DNA of 36,959 nucleotides from Chitinophagaceae bacterium (GTDB taxonomy: Bacteria; Bacteroidota; Bacteroidia; Chitinophagales; Chitinophagaceae), in NCBI GenBank assembly GCA_019752295.1, contig JAIEMK010000078.1, forward strand, positions 1-36,959. Reading direction: 5' to 3'. Shown piece after piece: positions 16,322 to 24,471 of this stretch; position 1 is the first letter of the stretch; every line of letters begins with the position of its first letter. The position numbers were made by a program, and so were the translations under genes. Below the pieces are notes generated by a model, which did not search any database, was not told the DNA's origin, and was given only the letters and a program-made list of their open reading frames with translations.

Positions 16322-17884
16322 ATGGATCAAATCTTTTCTATTATAATTGGTGCAATTTCACTAATTGTTGGGGCTATAGCGGGTAAATATTTATTTGCTA
16401 AAAACACCAAAAAACAAATCGAAGATGCTGAGCATCAGGCACAAACCATCCTTAAAGAGGCTGAACTAAGGGCCGAAACCGTTAAAAAAGAGAAGCAGTT
16501 AGAAGCAAAAGAGCGCTTTGTTCAGTTAAAATCTGAGCACGACAAAGAAGTGATGGACCGCAACCGTAAAATGGGTGAAGCGGAGAACAGAATTAAACAA
16601 AAAGAAATTTCCATCAACCAGAAAGAGGCGGGTTTAGAAAAGCAGGTTAAAGACAATGAAGTAATCAAAGACAATCTGAACCGTCAGATCGAGTTGGTGA
16701 ACCTGAAGCGTACCGAACTCGAAAAACACCAGGAAGAGCATATCCGCAGGTTAGAAAAAATTGCCGGACTGAGCGCGGATGAAGCCAAATTTCAGTTGAT
16801 CGAAAGTTTAAAACAAGAAGCTCATTCTCAGGCACTTAGCCTGCAACAGGATATTATCGAAGAAGCCAAATTGAAGGCCAATAAAGAAGCCCGCAAAATT
16901 GTAATTCAGTCAATTCAGCGTACGGCCGCCGAAGTTACGATCGAGAATACGGTTACGGTATTTAATCTGGAAACCGATGAGATTAAGGGACAAATCATTG
17001 GTAGAGAAGGTAGAAATATCCGTGCCATTGAAGCTGCAACCGGAGTGGATTTGATTGTGGATGATACACCCGAGGCAATCATTTTATCGTCATTCGACCC
17101 ATTGCGCCGCGAAATTGCCCGTTTGAGTTTGCAGCGCCTTGTTGCAGATGGCAGAATTCACCCGGCTCGTATTGAGGAAGTAGTTGAAAAAACGCGTCGC
17201 CAGTTAGAAGAGCAGGTGATGGAAATAGGGGAGCGTACGGTAATTGAAATGGGTATTCACGGCTTACACAAGGAGCTGGTGAGGATTGTTGGTAAAATGC
17301 GATTTAGATCTTCATACGGACAGAACTTATTGATGCACAGTCGCGAAACGGCTAATTTATGTGGTATCATGGCTGCCGAGCTGGGTATGAACCCCAAGCT
17401 GGCCAAGCGTGCCGGTTTGCTGCACGATATTGGTAAAGTTCCTGACGAAGAAACCGAATTGAGCCACGCGCTATTGGGTGCGAAACTGGCAGAAAAATAT
17501 GGCGAAAATCCTGCGGTGGTAAATGCCATTGGTGCCCACCACGATGAGATGGAAATGCAATACGTGATCTCGCCGATTATACAGGCCTGTGATGCCATCA
17601 GCGGAGCCCGTCCGGGAGCTCGACGCGAAATCATGCAACAGTACTTGCAAAGGATCAAAGATCTGGAGAATCTGGCAATGGCTTATCAGGGGGTAGAAAA
17701 AGCCTATGCAATTCAGGCCGGCCGGGAATTAAGGGTGATTGTGGAAGCAGAAAAAGTAACCGATGGAGATAGCGATAAATTGAGTTTTGAGATCGCACAG
17801 AAAATTCAAACAGAAATGACCTATCCCGGTCAGATTAAAGTAACAGTAATCAGAGAAAAAAGAGCGGTAAACGTAGCGAGATAA
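16322..17884 (+). CDS. rny: Ribonuclease Y
   Basis: A 520-residue membrane-anchored endoribonuclease that starts mRNA decay. An N-terminal transmembrane helix ([19 protein letters not shown]) leads into a long charged coiled coil (about 30-200). A KH RNA-binding domain ([18 protein letters not shown], about 222-285) and an HD phosphohydrolase domain with metal ligands H368-D369 ([11 protein letters not shown]) and a later AHHDE motif follow. The length matches RNase Y (about 520). The preceding 127-bp gap from zapA may hold its own promoter, but I see no full consensus. Confidence 0.96.
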   Translation: MDQIFSIIIGAISLIVGAIAGKYLFAKNTKKQIEDAEHQAQTILKEAELRAETVKKEKQLEAKERFVQLKSEHDKEVMDRNRKMGEAENRIKQKEISINQKEAGLEKQVKDNEVIKDNLNRQIELVNLKRTELEKHQEEHIRRLEKIAGLSADEAKFQLIESLKQEAHSQALSLQQDIIEEAKLKANKEARKIVIQSIQRTAAEVTIENTVTVFNLETDEIKGQIIGREGRNIRAIEAATGVDLIVDDTPEAIILSSFDPLRREIARLSLQRLVADGRIHPARIEEVVEKTRRQLEEQVMEIGERTVIEMGIHGLHKELVRIVGKMRFRSSYGQNLLMHSRETANLCGIMAAELGMNPKLAKRAGLLHDIGKVPDEETELSHALLGAKLAEKYGENPAVVNAIGAHHDEMEMQYVISPIIQACDAISGARPGARREIMQQYLQRIKDLENLAMAYQGVEKAYAIQAGRELRVIVEAEKVTDGDSDKLSFEIAQKIQTEMTYPGQIKVTVIREKRAVNVAR

Positions 17885-17926
17885 AAAATATTCTGATTTA
17901 GCAGTAGTATTTTATAATTTTTTCTA

Positions 17927-17934
17927 TACCTTTG
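17927..17934 (+). promoter_or_regulatory. -7 element of the rplS promoter
   Basis: TACCTTTG is a perfect TAnnTTTG match, 22 bases before the rplS ATG. A clear -33 TTTG at 19-20 bp is not visible. Confidence 0.55.
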
Positions 17935-17956
17935 CCGTCCGCAAAAAAATAAAGTT

Positions 17957-18307
17957 ATGGACGCAGCAGTTCAGTTTGTACACGATCAATTGACCGTTAA
18001 GAAGCAATACCCTAAGTTTAAATCAGGTGATAATATCACTGTGAACTATAAAATTGTAGAGGGTGGTAAAGAGCGTATTCAGAGTTTCCGTGGAGATGTA
18101 ATTAAATTACAAGGAAATGGAGCTACCGCATCTTTCACCGTACGTAAAATTTCGGATGGTGTAGGTGTGGAGCGTTTGTTCCCAATCCTGTCGCCAAATA
18201 TCGATTCAATCCTCTTAAATAAATCTGGTAAAGTTCGCCGCGCCAAATTATATTATCTGAGAGAGCGTAGTGGTAAGAGCGCACGTATTAAAGAAAAACG
18301 TTTCTAA
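17957..18307 (+). CDS. rplS: 50S ribosomal protein L19
   Basis: A 116-residue ribosomal protein at the 30S-50S interface. Family motifs are plain: [16 protein letters not shown], then [15 protein letters not shown], then [18 protein letters not shown], and [20 protein letters not shown] at the C-terminus. The length is normal. It has its own -7 element and a strong terminator, so it is probably a single-gene unit. Here rplS stands alone, without the usual rpsP-rimM-trmD neighbours of other phyla. Confidence 0.97.
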   Translation: MDAAVQFVHDQLTVKKQYPKFKSGDNITVNYKIVEGGKERIQSFRGDVIKLQGNGATASFTVRKISDGVGVERLFPILSPNIDSILLNKSGKVRRAKLYYLRERSGKSARIKEKRF

Positions 18308-18327
18308 GCATTCGTTTAAAAATAGTT

Positions 18328-18365
18328 AAAAGCGGAAGGTTAGTAGCACTATACTTCCGCTTTTT
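18328..18365 (+). terminator. Rho-independent terminator of rplS
   Basis: The 11-bp arms AAAAGCGGAAG (18328-18338) and CTTCCGCTTTT (18354-18364) pair perfectly, with an inner TAGT-AGC-ACTA stem in the loop, and end in a T-run. Confidence 0.85.
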
Positions 18366-18395
18366 CGTTAAAACTTGATTCTTTAGCATTATTTA

Positions 18396-18426
18396 ATTGC
18401 AAGGCATTGGTTTTTCCTTAGCTTTG
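18396..18426 (+). promoter_or_regulatory. Bacteroidota-type promoter of tatA
   Basis: ATTG (18396-18399) and TAGCTTTG (18419-18426) are separated by 19 bp. The predicted start is about 18433, with tatA beginning at 18447. Confidence 0.65.
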
Positions 18427-18446
18427 GTCTCCTTAAAACAAATTTT

Positions 18447-18644
18447 ATGGGCAATTTAGGATTTCAAGAAATTTTACTCATTGCAGTGGTAGTATTAGTA
18501 TTGTTTGGCGGACGTAAAATCCCCGAATTTATGAAAGGGTTAGGTAAGGGTATCCGTGAGTTCAATGATGCAAAAGACAATGTGAAGAAAGAATTGGAAG
18601 AAGGCATGAAAGAAAAAGACAAAACCCCTACACCCCAATCTTAA
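18447..18644 (+). CDS. tatA: Twin-arginine translocase subunit TatA
   Basis: A 65-residue TatA/E-type protein of the Sec-independent export system for folded proteins. One N-terminal transmembrane helix ([14 protein letters not shown]) is followed by the [20 protein letters not shown] amphipathic helix, diagnostic of TatA, and a short charged tail. tatC is not in the window. gatA follows 29 bp downstream on the same strand and may be co-transcribed. Confidence 0.95.
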   Translation: MGNLGFQEILLIAVVVLVLFGGRKIPEFMKGLGKGIREFNDAKDNVKKELEEGMKEKDKTPTPQS

Positions 18645-18673
18645 TTTTCGCATTTTTAAAAGACCTTTAGGCT

Positions 18674-20110
18674 TTGTTTCGCTTCAGCTCAATCAAAGAC
18701 TACCATACAGCATTACAGAACGGCCAAACCACCTGTGTGGAGGCCGTTCATTTTTATGTGGATGCCATTAATGCGCGCCCCGAGTTAAATGCTTTTCTGG
18801 AAATATTTGAAGAAGAAGCACTCGCTAAAGCCGCAGCGCTGGATACTCAACGCCAATCTGGTGCACCCATCGGAAAACTGCATGGGGTAGTAGTTGGGCT
18901 CAAAGATGTGATCTGTTATAAAGGCCATATTGTATCGGCCGGCTCAAAAATTCTCGAAAATTTTCGCTCTATTTACCACGCCACTGTGGTAGAAAAATTA
19001 TTGCAGGAAGAAGCCATCATTATTGGCCGACAAAACTGCGATGAATTTGCGATGGGTAGTAGTAACGAAAATTCTGCCTATGGTGCCGTTCGGAATGCAT
19101 TGGATGAAGCCCGTGTTCCTGGAGGTTCTTCGGGCGGATCGGCGGTAAGTGTTCAGGCCCATTTAACCATGCTCAGTTTGGGTAGCGATACCGGTGGCTC
19201 TGTTCGTCAGCCTGCAGATTTTTGTGGGGTGATTGGTTTAAAACCAAGCTATGGAAGGATCTCGCGTTATGGCCTGATAGCTTATGCTTCTTCGTTTGAT
19301 CAGATTGGCATATTCGCAAATACGGTTGCTGATGCGGCGCTATGTTTAGAAGTAATTGCGGGAGCAGATGATTTTGATAGCACTGTTTCGGAAAAACCTG
19401 TTCCATCTTATTCTACCAGTCTTGAAATTTTACCTACAAAATACAAGATCGCCTATTTCAAACAAGCTTTGGAGCATCCGGGATTAGATCCTGAAATCAG
19501 GAATACCATTTTTGCATTCATTGAGCGTCTTCGAAATGATGGGCATTTAGTTGACCCGATTGAATTTGAATTACTCGATCAGATCGTGCCAACTTATTAT
19601 GTATTAACTACTGCAGAAGCTTCGAGTAACCTTTCCAGATTTGACGCAGTTCGCTATGGTTATCGTGCTCCGATTGCTAACGGCGACCTGAATGAATTAT
19701 ATAAAGCATCTCGTTCGGCCGGTTTTGGTAAAGAGGTTCAAAGAAGAATTATGCTTGGCACATTTGTATTGAGCGCCGGATATTTTGATGCTTATTTTAC
19801 GAAGGCACAACAAGTACGAAGAATTCTTTCTAATAAATCGAAGGAGGTATTTCAGCAATACAATATACTGATTTCTCCTACAGTACCTTCTACCGCTTTT
19901 AAAATCGGAGAGAAGTCGGACGATCAGGTAGCAATGTTTCTTGCAGATATCTATACTGTTTTTGCCAATTTAGTTGGTATACCGGCCATATCTATTCCAC
20001 TATTCAAACACGCAAATGGAATGCCCTTCGGTTTGCAGATCATGACTTCCCACTTTGAAGAAACTGCTCTTTTGCAAATTTCTGAGCAATTGTTGCAACA
20101 AAAACAGTAG
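18674..20110 (+). CDS. gatA: Asp-tRNA(Asn)/Glu-tRNA(Gln) amidotransferase subunit A
   Basis: A 478-residue amidase subunit that makes ammonia for Gln-tRNA(Gln) and/or Asn-tRNA(Asn). The amidase-signature triad is visible: K77 (GLKDVICYKG), the cis-Ser in PGGSSGGS (S152/S153) and the nucleophile S176 in GSDTGGSVRQPADF. The start appears to be TTG at 18674 (FRFSSIKDYHTALQNG fits the family N-terminus). An in-frame TAG lies two codons upstream and no ATG is available near the N-terminus. The length fits GatA. gatB and gatC are not in the window. The lytic transglycosylase follows with its own promoter. Confidence 0.95.
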   Translation: MFRFSSIKDYHTALQNGQTTCVEAVHFYVDAINARPELNAFLEIFEEEALAKAAALDTQRQSGAPIGKLHGVVVGLKDVICYKGHIVSAGSKILENFRSIYHATVVEKLLQEEAIIIGRQNCDEFAMGSSNENSAYGAVRNALDEARVPGGSSGGSAVSVQAHLTMLSLGSDTGGSVRQPADFCGVIGLKPSYGRISRYGLIAYASSFDQIGIFANTVADAALCLEVIAGADDFDSTVSEKPVPSYSTSLEILPTKYKIAYFKQALEHPGLDPEIRNTIFAFIERLRNDGHLVDPIEFELLDQIVPTYYVLTTAEASSNLSRFDAVRYGYRAPIANGDLNELYKASRSAGFGKEVQRRIMLGTFVLSAGYFDAYFTKAQQVRRILSNKSKEVFQQYNILISPTVPSTAFKIGEKSDDQVAMFLADIYTVFANLVGIPAISIPLFKHANGMPFGLQIMTSHFEETALLQISEQLLQQKQ

Positions 20111-20123
20111 CAGATCATTTTAC

Positions 20124-20153
20124 ATTGCATTAAGTTATTTGGACCTAATTTTG
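20124..20153 (+). promoter_or_regulatory. Promoter of the lytic transglycosylase gene
   Basis: ATTG (20124-20127) and TAATTTTG (20146-20153), spaced 18 bp, resemble the Bacteroidota promoter consensus. The gene begins at 20179. Confidence 0.55.
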
Positions 20154-20178
20154 CAAACCAGTCAAAAAATTTCCATTT

Positions 20179-21243
20179 ATGAAGTGGTTCGGCATTTCCA
20201 TTAATAACAGGCTTTCCATATCCCACTTTGTTTTAGTGGGCTTTGCTGTGTTGGCCGGTGCTATTGGATCCATGTCGTTTGTGATCGATCCTGCTTACCG
20301 CGATCATGCTTTAACAGACACTACACGCGATAAATATGGTTTCCAAAGTTTATTTGTGGCCAATAAATTTGATGCCAGCAAACCCTATATCAACCAACTA
20401 AATCCAAGAGCTGTTTCGTTTGTTCAGGAATATATCAGAAAACAGGGTAAAGAATTAGAAAAAATGAAGGGCTGGGGCAAGCCTTATTTTGATTTGTACG
20501 ACAATATTTTAACGCTCTATGGAATCCCGAAAGAAATGAAATACCTGAGTGTCATTGAGAGTCATCTGCAACCGGGATTGGTTTCATGGGCGGGTGCTGT
20601 TGGCCCCTGGCAACTGATGGATTACGAGGCCAAAAGATTCGGCTTACGCGTAGGAGCGAATGACGATCGCATGGATTTTTATAAGAGCACACACGTGGCC
20701 GCAAAACTAATGAAAGAATTGTATGCCGAATTCGGAGACTGGTTATTGGTAGTTGCGGCTTATAATGGTGGCGCAGGAAGGGTGCGGCAGTGTATTAGAA
20801 AAGCAGGCAGTCGCGATTTCTGGGATCTGCAATATTTTTTACCTGAAGAAACAAGAAATCATGTAAAAAAATTTATCGGCACACACTATGTAATGGAAGG
20901 CGCAGGTGGTTGGACAACGCTTACTGCCGATGAAACACAGAAACTAAAAGCAGCACAGGTTACAAATAATCAAAAGGTAACTTTATCAACCGATGAAGTA
21001 AATAATACGAATACCATTTTGTTAAGCGGTCGCTATAATTCAATTGTTTTATCAAATAGCCTTGCAATAGATATCGTTCAGTTTAATAAATGGAACCCCG
21101 GTTTTGATAAAACACTATCTGAAGGAAAACCATACAACATGCGGATTTCAAAAGACAAAACGGCCTTATTTGAATCCCGAAAAAGTCAGATTCTTATGGA
21201 ATCATTTCGCTTACTGGTAGAGGGAGCAAGTATCACCAAATAA
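20179..21243 (+). CDS. Lytic murein transglycosylase (GH23/SLT, MltD-like)
   Basis: A 354-residue enzyme that cleaves peptidoglycan glycan strands to 1,6-anhydro products. An N-terminal hydrophobic segment (about 13-38) acts as signal or anchor. The SLT domain (about 105-245) has catalytic E127 in LSVIESHLQP, then GAVGPWQLM and AAYNGGAGRV, the family's three signature motifs. The C-terminal part (about 270-340) looks like a degenerate LysM-like carbohydrate-binding region (IDIVQFNKWNPGF). It is convergent with pabB, with only 9 bp between the stops. Confidence 0.93.
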   Translation: MKWFGISINNRLSISHFVLVGFAVLAGAIGSMSFVIDPAYRDHALTDTTRDKYGFQSLFVANKFDASKPYINQLNPRAVSFVQEYIRKQGKELEKMKGWGKPYFDLYDNILTLYGIPKEMKYLSVIESHLQPGLVSWAGAVGPWQLMDYEAKRFGLRVGANDDRMDFYKSTHVAAKLMKELYAEFGDWLLVVAAYNGGAGRVRQCIRKAGSRDFWDLQYFLPEETRNHVKKFIGTHYVMEGAGGWTTLTADETQKLKAAQVTNNQKVTLSTDEVNNTNTILLSGRYNSIVLSNSLAIDIVQFNKWNPGFDKTLSEGKPYNMRISKDKTALFESRKSQILMESFRLLVEGASITK

Positions 21244-21252
21244 ATTCTTTCA

Positions 21253-22557
21253 TCAATATTTTGAGAGCACCTGATTGATGGCTTCGGCCTTGAGCATACA
21301 CTCTTCGTATTCTTTTTCAGCATCACTATTAAAAGTAATTCCACCACCTACCTGATAGCTCAGATAAGAATTGGATTGATTATACAAGATGCTTCTGATA
21401 ACCACATTAAAATCAAAATCTTTATTTGGGCTGATATAACCTACAGCGCCGGAGTATAAACCGCGTTTTGTTTTTTCGTATCGTTCAATCAACTGCAGCA
21501 CGCTTAATTTAGGGGCGCCTGTCATGCTACCCATTGGAAAACTGGCCGAAAGAATATCACTCAAATTCATTCCCGATACGAGCTTACCCGATACGGTAGA
21601 AATCATTTGATATACCTGCGGAAATTGATAGATTCCAAACAGTTCATCCACTTTCACTGTCCCCGTTTCACAAACACGACTCAAATCATTTCTCACAAGG
21701 TCCACTACCATTACATTTTCTGACCGATCTTTTTCGCTGGCAAATAAATACTTCCTCAAAGCTTCGTCGTTCTGCAAATCGATCAAATCTCTTTTCACAG
21801 TGCCTTTGATGGGTTGCGAAATCAAGCGGTCGCCCTTTTTCTGCAAATACCTTTCCGGGCTGGCGCAGATCAGATAGCGGTCGTTCCATTTATAATAACA
21901 GGCAAAGGGGTTAGGCGATAGGGTAGTTAGTTGCTGATATAGTTTTACGGTGTTCAATTCAGCATACACTCCATAAAACTCCTGACAATAATTTAATTCA
22001 TAACAATCGCCGCGCAGGATATGTTCTTTTATTTTTTGAATGCTGTGGAGATAATCTTCTTTCGCAATGCGTGGTTGCAAAATAATATGTCGGGAACTTG
22101 CATCTTTAGTATTATTTTCTTTTGCGCAAACTGCTCGATAAATGTCAGAATAAATATTTTCGGGGTCATCCGTTAAAGAAGATATTGTTAGCTCATTTTT
22201 ATTCAATTGCAAAACAATCGCGGGTTGAAAAAAATAAACCGTCGGAAACCCAATGCCATCATGATTTTCGGACCTTAAGCCTGCAATTTCATTTTTGAGG
22301 TCGTAACTGATATGACCGAAGATCCAATCGTTTGTTTGGTTAGTGAATGTTGAAATCGCCGAGAGCATATTTTTTTCAGGAAGAATAAAACGCACAGCAT
22401 CCACTGCGAGTATGCAATCGAGTTTTGAATATTGCGAAGCGTACTGGTGGTTATCTAATAAACAGCAAATGTTGTACCGGTTAGCCCAATACAACATTTG
22501 TTGTTTCAAGAAAGTGGGGTCAGAGATCGTATAGACTTTTGTTTTTCTATTCACCAT
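21253..22557 (-). CDS. pabB: Aminodeoxychorismate synthase component I (PabB)
   Basis: A 434-residue chorismate-binding enzyme that makes 4-amino-4-deoxychorismate for folate. The PIKGT motif (K251 from this start) is the lysine-bearing form typical of PabB; anthranilate synthase TrpE has PIAGT. Other motifs are EKDRSENVMVVDLVRNDLSR, GSMTGAPK, RGLYSGAVGYI and the C-terminal AEKEYEECMLKAEA. The frame is open to 22593, but the first ATG after the upstream gene's stop is at 22557 (MVNRKTKVYTI); an ATG at 22575 would overlap that gene by 11 bp. The glutaminase PabA and lyase PabC are not in the window. Confidence 0.9.
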   Translation of the reverse strand: MVNRKTKVYTISDPTFLKQQMLYWANRYNICCLLDNHQYASQYSKLDCILAVDAVRFILPEKNMLSAISTFTNQTNDWIFGHISYDLKNEIAGLRSENHDGIGFPTVYFFQPAIVLQLNKNELTISSLTDDPENIYSDIYRAVCAKENNTKDASSRHIILQPRIAKEDYLHSIQKIKEHILRGDCYELNYCQEFYGVYAELNTVKLYQQLTTLSPNPFACYYKWNDRYLICASPERYLQKKGDRLISQPIKGTVKRDLIDLQNDEALRKYLFASEKDRSENVMVVDLVRNDLSRVCETGTVKVDELFGIYQFPQVYQMISTVSGKLVSGMNLSDILSASFPMGSMTGAPKLSVLQLIERYEKTKRGLYSGAVGYISPNKDFDFNVVIRSILYNQSNSYLSYQVGGGITFNSDAEKEYEECMLKAEAINQVLSKY

Positions 22558-22564
22558 CAGGTGA

Positions 22565-23020
22565 TTAAAAATCATCGTCTTCTTCATCATCAAATCCGCT
22601 ATCCTTATCGTTAAACAGATCGAATTCTTTAAAGTCTTCGTCTAGTTTGAAGTCATCATCATCATCAGCTTTTTTCTTTGGCCCTGCCGGAGCTTTTTTA
22701 CCTTTACTTTTTGGAATATCAAATTCGTCAAAGTCGGGATCCCAGTCATCATCTTCTTCCGACTTTTCCCAGTCGTCTTCAATATCATCTTCCTCATCAT
22801 CATCGTCGTCATCGTCTTTTGATTTTTTTGATGAAGCTTTTGATGCCGATTTCTTTGCAGCCGGTTTTGTATCCAGTGCATCATCATCGTCGTCATCTAA
22901 ATCATCGTCATCATCATCCAATTGTTTTTTACTTTTTGGAGACGGTTTAGCATCTGTATTTTTTACAGTCGCTTTTTTTGGAGTAGAGGATTTATTATCC
23001 TTATCAGATTTCGCTGCCAT
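22565..23020 (-). CDS. Asp-rich, low-complexity block polyampholyte
   Basis: A 151-residue protein with no domain that I recognise. By my count about a third of residues are Asp, in runs of 5-7. Lys-rich blocks (about 1-33, 51-68, 104-117) alternate with Asp/Glu blocks (35-50, 69-101, 119-151). The acidic parts carry scattered Trp/Phe (DDWDPDFDEFDIP) and the chain ends in DDEEDDDF. It is almost surely disordered and cytoplasmic, with no signal peptide. Asp codons mix GAT and GAC, so the runs are kept at protein level and are not simple triplet expansion. It lies between purA and pabB on one strand, ending 7 bp before the pabB ATG. Its role is unknown. Confidence 0.85.
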   Translation of the reverse strand: MAAKSDKDNKSSTPKKATVKNTDAKPSPKSKKQLDDDDDDLDDDDDDALDTKPAAKKSASKASSKKSKDDDDDDDEEDDIEDDWEKSEEDDDWDPDFDEFDIPKSKGKKAPAGPKKKADDDDDFKLDEDFKEFDLFNDKDSGFDDEEDDDF

Positions 23021-23108
23021 ATTCTAATAAGATTATTGCGTAAATTTTAAACGCAAAATTGTATTAACCAAAAATTTTTCTTCTTTTCTTTTTATTTTTT
23101 TAAAATTT

Positions 23109-24371
23109 CTACAAGTGAACGATTTGTTCACGCCCAGGACCATTCGAAACGTGCTTTACCGGTACACCACAATATTCGTTTATAAAATGAATATACTGCT
23201 TCATGGTTTGAGGTAAATCAGCCGCTAAATTAATCTTTGTTGTATCACAATTCCATCCTTTAAACTGCTCTAATATAGGAGTAATAGTTGCTTTAGCCAT
23301 CTGAAACGGAACTTGTTTTGTAGGTTGACCATTCACTTCATAGGAAGTACACATAGAAAGTTCTTCAAATGCATCCAACACATCCGCTTTTGTCATGATG
23401 ATTTGTGTTACGCCATTAATCATACAAGTATATTGCAGCGCTACCAGATCCATCCAGCCGCATCTACGTGGGCGTCCGGTTGTGGCACCAAATTCGTTTC
23501 CGATTTTTCTGAGTTCTTCTCCTGTTGCATCAAATAATTCTGTTGGAAAAGGGCCGCCACCAACTCTGGTACAATAAGCTTTTGTTACGCCCATTACTTC
23601 GTTGATCTTTTTTGGAGAAATTCCCAATCCGGTACATACTCCCGCAGAGATGGTATTGGATGAAGTTACAAATGGGAATGTGCCAAAATCAATATCCAGC
23701 ATACTACCCTGTGCACCTTCGGCCAAAACTTTTTTACCCTTCGAAATCTCGTCGTTAATAAAGTACTCGCAATTAATAACATTTAAAGTTTTCAGGAATT
23801 CCAAAGCTTCAAAAAATTCTTCTTCCCAAGCAGAAATGTCTTCGATAAAATGAAAATTATCGAGTAGTTTCTGGTGCTTCAAACGAAGCTTGATATATTG
23901 TGTTGTAAAACTTTTGTCGAGCAAATCACCTACACGTAATGCATTACGTCCGGTTTTATCCATATAGGCGGGTCCGATTCCTTTTAAAGTAGAGCCGATT
24001 TTACTTTCGCCTTTCGACATCTCAGAAGCTTTATCCAGCGCTCTGTGTGTAGGAACGATAATATTGGTTCTTTCGGATATAAAAAGATTTTTCTTTACAT
24101 CAATTCCATACGCTGCAACGGCATCGCATTCTCTTTTAAGCGTAACGGGATCTAATACCACACCGTTACCGATCACGTTTATTTTGTTCTGATGAAAGAT
24201 TCCTGAAGGGATCTGGTGCAATACCATCTTATTTCCATCAACATATAAAGTATGACCTGCGTTAGGCCCGCCCTGAAAGCGTGCAACGATATCGTATCTG
24301 GGCGCAAAATAGTCTACAATCTTTCCTTTTCCTTCATCGCCCCATTGTAAACCTAGAATTACATCAACCAT
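23109..24371 (-). CDS. purA: Adenylosuccinate synthetase
   Basis: A 420-residue enzyme that joins IMP and aspartate using GTP, the first committed step to AMP. The start MVDVILGLQWGDEGKGK at 24371 is the family start; an upstream in-frame ATG at 24425 precedes the -7 element at 24392-24399 and is rejected. Motifs are WGDEGKGK, GGPNAGHT, the GIGPAYMDKTGR loop, AEGAQGSMLDIDFGTFP, TTGRPRRCGW and GPGREQI at the C-terminus. The length is normal. It lies downstream of the RelA/SpoT homologue. Confidence 0.97.
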   Translation of the reverse strand: MVDVILGLQWGDEGKGKIVDYFAPRYDIVARFQGGPNAGHTLYVDGNKMVLHQIPSGIFHQNKINVIGNGVVLDPVTLKRECDAVAAYGIDVKKNLFISERTNIIVPTHRALDKASEMSKGESKIGSTLKGIGPAYMDKTGRNALRVGDLLDKSFTTQYIKLRLKHQKLLDNFHFIEDISAWEEEFFEALEFLKTLNVINCEYFINDEISKGKKVLAEGAQGSMLDIDFGTFPFVTSSNTISAGVCTGLGISPKKINEVMGVTKAYCTRVGGGPFPTELFDATGEELRKIGNEFGATTGRPRRCGWMDLVALQYTCMINGVTQIIMTKADVLDAFEELSMCTSYEVNGQPTKQVPFQMAKATITPILEQFKGWNCDTTKINLAADLPQTMKQYIHFINEYCGVPVKHVSNGPGREQIVHL

Positions 24372-24391
24372 ATATTTGTTTTGAATCGGGG

Positions 24392-24399
24392 CAAAAATA
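24392..24399 (-). promoter_or_regulatory. -7 element of the purA promoter
   Basis: Read on the minus strand this is TATTTTTG, a full TAnnTTTG match, 20 bases upstream of the purA ATG at 24371. The -33 box is unclear. Confidence 0.5.
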
Positions 24400-24471
24400 A
24401 GCCTTGCGTTTGAGTAAAGATGCAATGCAGCAAATTAATTCTTTAGATTTTGTATTTACCTGCTAAAAGCC

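Noticed and set aside
21253..22593. Anthranilate synthase TrpE instead of PabB
   Set aside because: The active-site motif is PIKGT with Lys, the PabB form; TrpE has Ala there, and no trp genes lie nearby.
22647..23027. A plus-strand frame encoding a serine-rich protein
   Set aside because: It is the exact antisense of the Asp-rich gene: GAT/GAC codons read backwards give Ser (TCA, TCG, TCC). It has no plausible start region of its own.
24372..24425. An 18-codon N-terminal extension of purA
   Set aside because: The conserved start is MVDVILGLQWGDEGKGK, and the probable promoter -7 lies within the extension.
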